Below are positions 37,872 to 47,254 of a stretch of 64,000 bases of DNA, in pieces. Origin of the DNA: Augochlora pura (Eukaryota; Arthropoda; Insecta; Hymenoptera; Halictidae). The stretch spans positions 10,680,046-10,744,045 of the forward strand of contig NC_135775.1 of NCBI RefSeq assembly GCF_028453695.1, in the 5' to 3' direction. Numbering within the stretch: the stretch's first letter is position 1; each line of letters starts with the position of its first letter. The notes under the pieces were generated by a model that worked only from the letters and a program-made list of their open reading frames with translations, ran no database searches and had not been told where the DNA came from. A program made the position numbers and the translations under genes.

Positions 37872-39850
37872 CTATGCATTGCTGAAAGAAATGCACTGTG
37901 TATCTAAATTTTCTAAATCTACTATAACAGCTGCATGGGCAATACTAAAACGAGGAATTGATATCAATCTTACTACTTTATTTTCATTGTCTGAAAATCA
38001 AATTATTTAATGAAATTATTGTTTCATGAATATTCCAAATTAATTACTTTTAAAATTATACACACCCTTCCACAATTTTGTTTCATATTTCTCTGTATTT
38101 CCTATAAAATATATGTCTGGACATTCTTTCATAATAAACAGATCTTCTTTGTAATATGGACAAGCTAATAATGTGTCTGGAGCAGTTGGACACATGTGTC
38201 TCCATAATAAAGATCTTTCAAGCCATTCAATTGTTGAAATATCTGTTTCACCAGTTGCTTTGATGATATCTTTGATTGATTGGCCACTGTTACCAACTAT
38301 TAATCGTCCATTAACTTTACCAATCCATGGATTTGTAGTGCTTTTAAAACTTTCAAGTCTATAATAAAAGTAAAAGAAGTATTCTTCAGAAATAATATTT
38401 TCGATCTTAGCAAAATGGTATGCAAACATATAATACCTAAAAGATTTAGGTAATAAACATGGATGAAGTGGTTTTTGGGGTAACATGGCATTTGTAGGAT
38501 CATGTTCTCCCGGCATTAAGGTAATGTCACAACATTTTGCCAAATCACATAAGAACGTGTCCACAGTTTTGATTGTACCAATTTCCTTATCTACTGTATC
38601 CACTGCTGAAGGTTCTGTACTACTATCTTTTACAGTATTACCTATTATTATAAGATGGTATTATTAGTAATCGTAATAATATTTATGGTATTCATTTGGT
38701 CAATTTACCTGCAATAATGAGACGGACAATAGAAGTTCCATCTTTTTGCGTTTTCATATTACCAGCCATTCCAGACAGCCAATCCACAAACAGACTTATT
38801 GCTAAACTATCATGACTTTGGGATAAATTTAGACCAGACACTAACACCAATTTGCCATTAGATGGGTGTTTCATTATATTTTTTTTTGGAGCACAACCAG
38901 GAAAACACCAATCTTTGACCTAAGTATAATATTTAGCTATTATTCATATAGTAACTATACAATCATAAATTCTTTGTCTATATAAAATATATTAAATGAT
39001 TTGTCATTTAATATATTATCTTATTAGAGGTATTATTCAAAGCAGTATGCTCATTTGAAAAAAATACAATAATTTGAATACATACATTCTAAAATAAAAG
39101 CTTAATAATACAAATTATTGAATTTGTCTACTAAGACATATATTGTGTTCAAAAGCCATACCTAAAGAGAAGGGTTTTGGCTTGAAAGAGCTGGTCAGCA
39201 AGATGGTGAGATATTATTACTTATTTAAGCTATAATTACCATAAATGTTCCATCATTGTTCTCATTACCTCGCACAGCACAAACAACACCAGTAACAATA
39301 TCTTTAAGATGAACTTCTTCACCTACTAATTTAATACGTAACATTTCATCTTCCAGATAAGGTACATCTTTTTCAGAACAGTAATTTAATTTAGAGCAGG
39401 GTACACTGAGTTGATGATCTTCACTGAGTTCACGCAAGATAGATGGTTTCCATTGTTGATGTTTATAGAGTGTACCAATTATCACACATTCTTTACCCTC
39501 TAAATTTTCTAAATCAGCTAATTTCACTATAGGGATGCTTCCTACTCAAACACAGATTCGTTTAAATCATATCTGATTATATTTTAATCATTAATAAAAA
39601 CGTTTTTTATAGAATGGTCATGAATGTACATACCCCATTTAGTTTTAACTTGTGGAATTAAAGTCTCTCTCAATTCAGCAAGTCTGATAGAATATATGTG
39701 TGCAAATTGTTTCGAGTAGTCATTTCTTGTGCTGATATATGATTTTGAAAGATTGGTACATTCAACTTGTTGTCTTCTAAATACTAGCGGCTTACCATCA
39801 TCTGATTTAACGAACAAGTTGTTCCCTCCTTCATTGGTTTTATGAATCAT
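37872..39850 (-). CDS. POLD2: DNA polymerase delta subunit 2 (regulatory subunit B, p50)
   Basis: Six minus-strand exons give about 448 aa (human POLD2 is 469): 39850-39634, 39541-39240, 38919-38709, 38641-38437, 38358-38066, 37990-37872. The start MIHKTNEGG is the first ATG in frame. The subunit joins the catalytic polymerase delta subunit to its accessory subunits at the replication fork. Seen: SKQFAHIYSIRLAELR near the N-terminus, an OB-fold region (KECVIIGTLYK, LEDEMLRIKLVGEE, DIVTGVVCAVRG), then the inactive phosphoesterase-like domain (VKDWCFPGCAP, KLVLVSGLNL, DITLMPGEHDPTNAMLPQKPLHPCLLP, CPTAPDTLLACPYY, CPDIYFIGNTEKYETK). The fourth intron (38436-38359, 78 nt) is a multiple of three with no stop, so retention would add 26 residues in frame. 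Last-exon boundary is good to about one base. Confidence 0.95.
38987..39016. repeat. Perfect 13-bp inverted repeat in a POLD2 intron
   Basis: ATATATTAAATGA and TCATTTAATATAT flank a 4-nt TTTG loop. Strong but wholly AT-rich hairpin; probably a chance or slippage product. Confidence 0.6.
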
Positions 39851-40282
39851 CGTTGCATAAAATATGTACACAAGTACTTTGAATAAATGCGTCTGTAATT
39901 CACTGAACACGTGTAATTTATCACCGAATTTGTTTTATAAAACGGTTTTATATTCACTACCGTCATCAATAGGTAAATTTAACCGAATTATCCATAACAT
40001 ATAAAGTCTATAGAGACGTTTCGTACAATGTCATTTTTGTCTGCAATTAAAAATTATCGATATTGTTGGAACTATACAATAATGCAAATAAAATTGATTG
40101 TATGTACTACAAACAGAATTTTCCTTCTGATTATATATTAAACTTTTTAAACAAATATTAGTTTAATATGATATATAAGTTCGGTAATTTCGAAATTTGC
40201 CTTCAGATGTCACGAGCAGTTAAAATTTGAGTAATATCCTGGCAAGAATTCAAACGCCTTAAAATACTAAGTTACTAAAGTA
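39851..40282. other. POLD2 upstream region
   Basis: AT-rich sequence upstream of the POLD2 start, with no further exon or recognised motif. The frame reading into POLD2 from about 39910 starts with GTG, not ATG, so the real start is 39850. Confidence 0.5.
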
Positions 40283-40286
40283 TTAA

Positions 40287-40582
40287 CCGTTTGACTGCTA
40301 CGCGGCGCAAAAGCTCTGCGTTCATTTGTCCCCTAAAACCGCACGTTTATTGATCATAAGAGAAGATCAATAAACCTTAAGTTATCTTTTTTTACTTTAT
40401 AACGCAATAAACTCTTGTTTATTTTACTTATTCACAATCACAATTAATATTGTTTCTTTATAATACGAAAAGAATTATTAAAATTGATTAATATTTGTCT
40501 AAATGAGAGTATTTTATTTGACAACATCAAGTCAAAATATGTCTCGATATGTTCTTGAAAGAATTGCTTAGCAGTCAAACGG
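40287..40582. mobile_element. piggyBac-type MITE (296 bp)
   Basis: Perfect 14-bp terminal inverted repeats CCGTTTGACTGCTA are directly flanked on both sides by TTAA (40283-40286 and 40583-40586). TTAA is the piggyBac target duplication, so the symmetric boundary is an 18-bp perfect inverted repeat. There is no coding capacity. An internal hairpin around TTATTGATC...GATCAATAA lies near 40349-40375. Perfect ends suggest a young insertion. Confidence 0.9.
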
Positions 40583-40729
40583 TTAAATTCCCATGTTGAA
40601 AACACAACGGAAAGACGATATGAGAAAATGTAGTTAAAAGACGTTGTAGAAAATCAACCAGGAACTAGTTATGGAAAAAAAACTTGTACTATATTTTAGA
40701 AGTAACAAAATAGGTCAGTATCACAAGGT

Positions 40730-41500
40730 AGTATTGCGTAGCTTTGGGGGGATTTGGGGAGTTTGACTGGTTCGGATGCCCGTAGAGCACAAAAGTGCTT
40801 TGCCCGTGTAAAACTTGTAAAAACGAATGGTTACACAGAAATCGATTCTGATGAACTTAATTTTCTGAATCAAACGACGTTGTCTCTAAGCCTTCAGAAT
40901 AAAGTCTGCTGTCTTTTTCTGTGAAATCAAATTTTCTTTCTGCTTTCCCTCTGGTTTTTCTTCTCGCGTCTAACAGGAAAATTGGGATTCACTAGCTGGA
41001 TGTTGATTCGCCGCATGGCCCGTCTTTCGATTATAGCTTGATGGTGATTTGTGGTTAAGAATAGACGGCGCGTGCACGTGGTTGAGAACACGCGGGAACC
41101 GCCAAAACAAGAAATGTAGGGGTGTTACGCGCGAAGATTTCAACCCGAGGACCGTGCAAAAGAGAGAGGTCTGAGAAAAAGCTCCAGAAGGTTCTCAACT
41201 GAGATTTTATAACTTCCTATCCAGAAGAGCTCAGGTGTTGACTCGTCTTGTGAAATAAGAGACGATTGTTCGAGAGATTATATGATTTTTCTTCTGTTGT
41301 TCGATTAGACCCGCTAAATAAATTCTCATTGAAGATTTACAATAAAATTATCAACATTAGCAATTACCGGAATAATGCCACCTCTCTTCGCTCCTTTTCA
41401 TAGACATAAGTATAATATATTAGCGAAACGTTAAAACGAGAGGAAGACGAGATTTGTGTTAAGGGGATACTAGATGCATATTGGCTATTTTCCTGTGATT
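40730..41500. repeat. LTR-like dispersed repeat, copy 1
   Basis: Shares an ordered series of motifs with 49740-50370: GGTTCGGATGCCCGT(A/G)GAGC, GAATAAAGTCT, AGGAAAATT, GCTGGA(T/C)GTTGATT, GTCCGTCTT, GGGGTGT followed by CGCGAAGATTTC, GAGAGAGAGGTC, and GCTAGATAAA/GCTAAATAAA. A polyadenylation signal inside a long non-coding repeat is typical of an LTR. Exact ends and internal region are not recognisable, so 'solo LTR' is inference. Confidence 0.65.
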
Positions 41501-42121
41501 CAAGTTATTTTGAGTGAAACACATTTGAGTGAAATATAGTAATATCTCACTTTCTGACCTTCATTTAGCGAGAATAGGAGTAAAAAGGGCATAGCCGATT
41601 TAGATGGTTAAAACTGCCCTTAGAGGTTTTTCAGTGAGTCATATACCGTTCGATAGCTGACCAATAAAAACTCATCCGTGCAAAATTTTAACCCTGTAAC
41701 TTGTCCGTGAGGGTAGTTACAAGGTAAATTAGATTTCGCGGTTTTTCGGCATTTTTCCCCCTTTAGCGGCTTTCTAAAATTTTGAAAAAAATGTGGCTTA
41801 TTTTGGATATCAAGCCACATGTTACACAAATTTTTCAGATTTTTCAGTTACAAGCTGTGATTATCAAAAATGAAAAACCAAAAAATAATCGGAAAATTGG
41901 AGATTTCTCGGAAATTAACATATTAGCTATTTTTATATTAATTTCCTGATAAGGTACTATCACGGCTCGTATACTCAATTTTCCTCAGATTTTTTGCTCG
42001 CTTGCAACATTGTCAAAAAAAATGAGAACCGTACGTGTCGATGTTTTTTGCTGTCAGAAAGAAGCTACTACTTGTCTAGTTTACCGCAAGTGTGGATTCA
42101 GTAATTTTAGACATTATTGCA
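41501..42121. other. Unclassified non-coding sequence, possibly repeat-derived
   Basis: The sequence lacks a gene. Its composition (alternating poly-A/T stretches and GC-containing words) differs from the surrounding AT-rich spacer. The short minus-strand frame at 41620-41829 has no recognised domain. It may be the flank of the transposon composite that starts at 42122. Confidence 0.35.
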
Positions 42122-42367
42122 TTGAAACAAAGAATTTTTTAACCTTGCAAATGCGAATTAAGCGAGCAAAAAGATTGTGACGAATGGGATATATATTGGC
42201 GGAATGGTCGAGGCATACGATGTTTATGCTGCTACGCTCGGGTTCAAATCCTGTTGGAGGTTAAACTTTTTTTTTCGTAAAACACATTTTATTTTTCCAA
42301 TTCTACATTACATGGTTTATTTAAATGACTTTACAGATATGTTTGTAATGTTTAAAAAATTTTTTTT
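42122..42367 (+). repeat. tRNA-like inverted repeat, left copy
   Basis: About 245 bp, roughly 85-90% identical to the reverse complement of 44515-44770. It contains a tRNA-like core (42192-42262). This comprises a box-A-like TGGCGGAATGGTCGAGGC, a 5-bp stem GCATA/TATGC with a 7-nt loop (42213-42229) like an anticodon arm, and a box-B-like GGTTCAAATCC (42241-42251). The loop lacks the conserved T33, so it is not a functional tRNA. Homology extends about 70 bp upstream and 100 bp downstream of the tRNA-like core. Confidence 0.7.
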
Positions 42368-42601
42368 ATTAAAATTATAAATTGATTATATCTTAAAACT
42401 CTTTTAACACAATTCCACAATTCTTTATTCCTCTTACTTGTATATCGACTCGAAATACTAATAGTAATACATAAATCTGATCGTGTACACACCATTATGT
42501 ATATTAAACAACCAATAACATTTCGACAGGGTGCATCATATTCTTCATCTGAATTTGAAGCTTCATAAGTTTACTTACTAGAGGATTATGTACCGGATTA
42601 C

Positions 42602-43742
42602 AATTTTCCATAGTAAATTTCTTCAAAATTTTTTTTTCTTAACAGCTTTTTCAAATTCATTAAACCAGCATCTTGCTGCTTGTTTTAAACCATACAAAGA
42701 TTCATTTAATTTGCATACTTGATTTTCATCACTTTTAATTCCCTCGGGTACCTTCATATAAATCTCCTCTTTTAACTTTTCATTTAAAAATGTAGTTTTC
42801 ACATCCATATGATGAATTAATAAATTAAATTGATTTGCAAAAGCAATTATAAATCTGATACTTGAGATTCTTGCAACCAGAGCAAAAGTTTCATTATAAT
42901 CTATTAAATAATTTTGACTAAAACCTTTTGCAACCAGACGAGCTATATATTTGAATGGGTTTCCAAATTTATAATTTTTAATCATAAATACCCATTTACA
43001 ATCTACAATATTTTTATCTTTAGGCTTTGACACCAACGTCTATGTCTTATTAATCAACAGAGAATCAATTTCTTATAGAGGGTTGTAACTTCTTGAAGTT
43101 GACCGTTAAATACTCCCTATTAATTATATGGTCGAATGCTCCCGAGTCCAATAAAATTTGGATTTGGTATGTACTTCCACCATTGCCCTCAGCATATCCT
43201 GCCATAAATGTGAATCCATCTGTAACTGCAGCACTTGTACTATTTTCCACACACTACACCATTTGCAATGTTCTCCTCTTTTCACTATTTTGATACTCGA
43301 ATGATTTCTTATAATAGTAGCAATCTTGCTTCATATGACCTTTTCTTCCACATTAATAACATATGGTCACATGTTTTGCGTTTGTTTTTACTTTTGTAAA
43401 TGATTTATTGTGCAATTTAAAATTTTTATTATTTCTTTGATTTATATAAATGTTTTGATTGCTAAGTTTGTTAAATTTTCTTTTATTGTTATTTTGTTTT
43501 ACCGCCTGGAGAATTGTTACACTCGTATCAGCATTTTCATCTAACAATTTTACCTCGTGATCTAACAGCCTTGTTTTCACAAATGCAACACTAAACTTGC
43601 TTTCAACTAATATTTCTATCGCTGTTATTACTCCATCGTAAGATGATGGAAGTGTTAATAATAAGTGAGATATCATATCTATCTCATCTAATTTCGCACT
43701 CGCTGTTTTGGAGTTGATAATTTTCAGATTTTGCCAGCGCAT
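42602..43742 (-). mobile_element. Decayed Ty1/copia retrotransposon (gag, protease, partial reverse transcriptase)
   Basis: Minus-strand pieces in copia order. Gag (43742-43353; ISHLLLTLPSSYDGV, LLDHEVKLLDE) leads to a zinc knuckle with an in-frame stop inside it (C-Y-stop-C-G-R-K-G-H-M-K-Q-D-C). A second stop precedes the aspartic protease (active-site LLDSGAFDHI, near 43151). The frame then jumps almost directly into reverse transcriptase (43036-42623; DCKWVFMIK, RLVAKGFSQ, MDVKTTFLNEKLKEEIYMKVPEG, LYGLKQAARCW). Integrase is missing, and the sequence breaks down before the YVDD catalytic motif. It is therefore an inactive relic with a large internal deletion and no recognisable LTRs. It lies wholly inside the inverted tRNA-like repeat pair. 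Confidence 0.9.
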
Positions 43743-44134
43743 GTTCTGAAGGGTACTTGGGTCGGATTCATCGGCCTTTCGCCATTTAGATCCGGCGCGG
43801 GTGGTCCGAAGAAAAGTCCCACGTTGTCACGAAAAACACATCCCCTCCGGTCACCTCATTATTCCGAAAACAAGCACGTTTAGGTGAAAAAATAGGCGGT
43901 GAATCGGAAAAACGAACAGCACTGATTGGAAAAGACCCACGTGGGTTAGCCAATCAGGGTTGTTTCGGAATTTTACCAGGGCATACGCGAAGTTATAGTT
44001 TTTAAGAAAACTTCACTTAGCCGTGAGTGGTTCAACGATAAACCTCGCAAACGTTCACTCTTTTGTATATTTTCAAATTCTATATACTCCAAAGAAGTAA
44101 CATCTCAATCGCGAGCATTTCAAATATTTGCAAA

Positions 44135-44353
44135 ATGTCTAAACGTGTCGTTACAAGGTGTATAGAGTGTAATCGGGTACTTCGAGCATTGCGTGGTTCG
44201 AAGAGGCTAATACGTACAGCACTTCAGGCTACAGAATTTTCAAACATTTTTGGAAAAGTGGTGAGTGTTGGTGATATGATTTGTTCACAGTGTAATTGTG
44301 GGTCATATCGCCGCAAAGAAAGTATGCGTACGAGAGCTTCCCAGCAGCAACAG
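44135..44353 (+). CDS. Small zinc-ribbon-like N-terminal exon, possibly from a DNA transposon
   Basis: A 73-codon frame starts MSKRVVTRCIECNRVLRA. It contains two CX2C pairs (CIEC and CSQC) about 40 residues apart around FGKVVSVGDMICSQC, resembling a treble-clef or zinc-ribbon module. It ends CAG|GTAACA, a plausible splice donor. It is preceded by a CpG-rich stretch (43740-44050) with a CCAATCAGG motif. From memory, similar N-terminal modules occur in uncharacterised insect proteins that also carry DDE transposase-like domains; that is inference. No downstream exon was found in the window, and the right tRNA-like repeat begins only 160 bp later, so the gene is probably truncated. Reading through the donor adds a few residues up to 44386. 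Confidence 0.45.
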
Positions 44354-44514
44354 GTAACAGAAACCCATTTAACTAAGCTAAATTAATGAACTGTAATCTA
44401 AAGAATGTTAAACAAAGCCATAATAACAAACATACCTAGTTAGAGAATGGATAAATTAAGAGATACTCCAAAACTATTTTTGTATGTATGTTGACTTAAA
44501 TATTTTTCAAATGT

Positions 44515-44770
44515 TAAAAAAAATATTTTTAAAACATTACAAACATATTTGTAAAGTCATTTAAATAAACCATGTGATGTAGAATTGGAAAAATAAAATG
44601 TGTTTTACGAAAAAAAAGCTTAACCTCCAACAGGATTTGAACTCGATTTAAGCGTAGCAACATCGAAATCATATGCCTTAACCATTCCGCCAATATACAT
44701 ATATCCCGTTCGTCACAATCTTTTTCCTCACTTACTTCGCATTTGCAAGGTTAAAAAATTGTTCGTTTCA
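44515..44770 (-). repeat. tRNA-like inverted repeat, right copy
   Basis: Reverse-oriented partner of 42122-42367. On the minus strand it reads TGGCGGAATGGTTAAGGC, a degenerate anticodon-arm region and GAGTTCAAATCCTG (about 44698-44621). It keeps the same flanks on both sides. Both copies point inwards. Either this is a tRNA-derived SINE inserted twice, or these are long terminal inverted repeats of one composite element (42122-44770). Confidence 0.7.
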
Positions 44771-46453
44771 TGTATACATATAGAATTGTCACTGTTTAAT
44801 TCCTCTGATTGAGAATCTTTTATTTAAATTGCTAAGGGCCAAAGCCATAGAATTGTCTGCCTTTAGGCCCGCTTCCTTCACTATACTTCGATTAAAAGAA
44901 CTTGCTTCCATTCGAAATGTTCCCGCTTGTTCTGATTTTTAACGAATTGTATTATAACATTTGCCGCAAATAACACATATATTGAATAAATAACTTATAA
45001 ATGTCCCTTTACAATCTAAATAATCGTAAATTAAAAAACTCGTAATTTTGGTAAATTATGTAAATCTAATGTTAAAGAAATTATAATTGTATTCATTTCT
45101 ATTTTATTCTGAATTCAAATACCTACGTGCAGTACTGTGGCTATAAGAGTTACGTGCGTAATAAGATGACGATTTTGATTAGGGCGATATCACAATGTAT
45201 ATACATGGTATATTGCATGGACCTAAGAATACTGTATATTGACAGATGTATATCCTAACTTTTCGATAAGGGGGAATAAGATTCAGTATGACTCAGAAAT
45301 ATTCAAAACCATACATTTTTAGGCCACATATACTATTAGACACGCCGTGTGCATAGCGCATGCACAGAAAAGAAGTTAAGTGATGCAAGGATGACTGACG
45401 AAAGATAATTCACTATGATCATCTTGTAAACATTCAAACTAACATGCCATCAGGTATCGAGTTCAAATCTTAGATGCTATTGGATGCTATCTAGGTATAT
45501 ACACTATCGGTCATCGTGTTGTGTGAACATAATTTTTAAAACAATGGTGTGTTCGTATTGTTTTACACACTGTAAAAAGAATCAAAATAATGGCAGAAAC
45601 ATAACTTTCCACCAGACACTGTTTTATTACTCTTAATCTGGATATTAGCCAAATATTTCGTATTTGATTAATTAAATTTGCTTTCGAAAAATTAAACATT
45701 TTCGCAAAATCATGAATGTCGAATATAAAAACAGTTTGACAAATTTGAAACATCGACGTCACTTTTTCGAAATTGTAGCTATATCGTACTAACATAGTTT
45801 ATACATAGAGTTCTCTGTGACGTCCTGTAGATGATTCGTCTTGACTTCAGGCAAATTATCTGAAGTTATGTCTATAGTTCTAAATTCTATCACTTACCTC
45901 TCGATCTAACACTCATGATACATTATATACACAGAGTAAGTCGAGTAACTGCCGAGCTGTGATTTTGTACCAAGTAAATTTAGAACAAAGTTGTAAAGAA
46001 AAATTATATTTTTGTATCATTTTCTTCTTCTCTAATCAAGTACCTGAATCCTCATCATTTTATTGCGTATCCAATCCACGGTGAATTCTTTCTTATCATT
46101 CAATCGCTAGCCAATCAGAGCAAAGTAATTTATTTTCCCCTAAAGTGCTATCACGTGATAACTGTGTACCAAACTAAGGAAAGTTACTCCCTAGAAAAGT
46201 ATATTAATCACCATCACGTTAGGTTTTTAAAACGCGTGTATACCAATAACTTCCTACGATACTATGCTACTTGTGTAAGATGGAAACGTTGTGATTATAG
46301 TTATAAAGGTAGGAGCGGGATTATTGCGAGTTACTCGGTTCAGCATTTGTTTGTAAGAATTCTAGAGAGTCCAGCGGGTAATCTGGAACTTAATTTTTAG
46401 CAATTTTATTATTAATTAATAACACGACAGTATATTCGTTATAAACTGTAAAC
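44771..46453. other. Upstream region of SUMO
   Basis: Non-coding. A CTAGCCAATCAGAGCAAAGT segment (about 46108-46128) resembles CCAAT-containing modules elsewhere in the window. A palindromic E-box TATCACGTGATA lies at 46149-46160, about 300 bp upstream of the SUMO start. The frame at 46155-46400 has no recognisable domain. Confidence 0.5.
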
Positions 46454-46957
46454 ATGTCTGACGAGAAGAAGGTAACCCTTTGTAACCTCAAAGTCAATGC
46501 TACATTCATAAATGATAGTATAAGAAAACGTTTTCTTACAGGAAACTAAAACAGAATCAGAGCACATAAATTTAAAAGTACTGGGACAAGATAGTGCAGT
46601 AGTTCAATTTAAAATTAAAAAACACACACCACTCAGAAAATTAATGAATGCCTACTGTGATCGTGTTGTAAGTTTGATTTTATGATGTATTATTACTTAC
46701 TAGCAGATAATTTAAAATAATTTTTATTGTCACCAAAAGAATTTATAAATTTAATGACTCTTTCTTTTTTATGACATAGCTATTAATATTCTGTATTTAT
46801 TATGATTAATTTATGTTGCTAGGGTTTGGCGATTGCAGCAGTAAGATTTAGATTCGATGGACAACCCATAAATGAATTAGATACACCAACAACTCTTGAA
46901 ATGGAAGAAGGCGATACAATAGAAGTTTATCAGCAACAGACAGGAGGATTGTGTTGA
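46454..46957 (+). CDS. Small ubiquitin-related modifier (SUMO/Smt3)
   Basis: Three exons (46454-46471, 46542-46667, 46823-46957) give a 92-aa protein. It has the SUMO beta-grasp core: HINLKVLGQD, VQFKIKKHTPLRKLMNAYCDR, VRFRFDGQPINELDTPTTLEMEEGDTIEVYQQQTGG. The precursor ends GG-LC, so SUMO protease would remove only two residues to expose the diglycine used in conjugation to nuclear proteins. Against the usual insect sequence, the segment after YCDR is altered (VGLAIAAVRFRF, where AGLSMQVVRFRF is usual) and LDT stands where N/H-DT is common. The introns show it is not a retrocopy. It may be the main SUMO gene or a paralogue. It sits between two direct copies of the LTR-like repeat. Confidence 0.95.
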
Positions 46958-47254
46958 GATTTAAGATTGTCCTACAATAGTTTAAGTCAAAAGAAACTTC
47001 TGTTCCAGTGCTTAATCCGAAAAAGAAAACGTGAATTATTTTTTATTTTTCCTTACACAACAAAATATTTTATTTCATAATAACATGTGGAAAAGTTGTT
47101 TACACTTTTTATATATATTGAACCTAATGTCTATGAGTATTTTAATTAATCTGTACATGTCATCTGAATTGTACTTACTGATTATCTCACAGACATAGAA
47201 AGTAGTTGAATTTAATAACACTGTTCAACACTCATTTTACTTTCTAATAATCAC
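46958..47254. other. SUMO 3' region
   Basis: AT-rich 3' flank, probably 3' UTR, containing short AATAA-type sequences. Nothing else recognised before the foldback element begins. Confidence 0.5.

Noticed and set aside
38987..39016. Regulatory RNA hairpin in the POLD2 intron
   Set aside because: Perfect, but composed almost only of A and T and very short; expected by chance in such sequence.
39850..39910. N-terminal extension of POLD2 from 39910
   Set aside because: The upstream start would be GTG. The first in-frame ATG is at 39850, and the extra residues are not POLD2-like.
42192..42262. Functional tRNA gene (Leu/Ser-like)
   Set aside because: Anticodon loop lacks T33, the acceptor stem does not pair, and an inverted copy with different bases shows it is a repeat.
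44063..44134. Upstream extension of the zinc-ribbon exon
   Set aside because: The residues before MSKRV are AT-rich filler and the frame's upstream start is not the best ATG.
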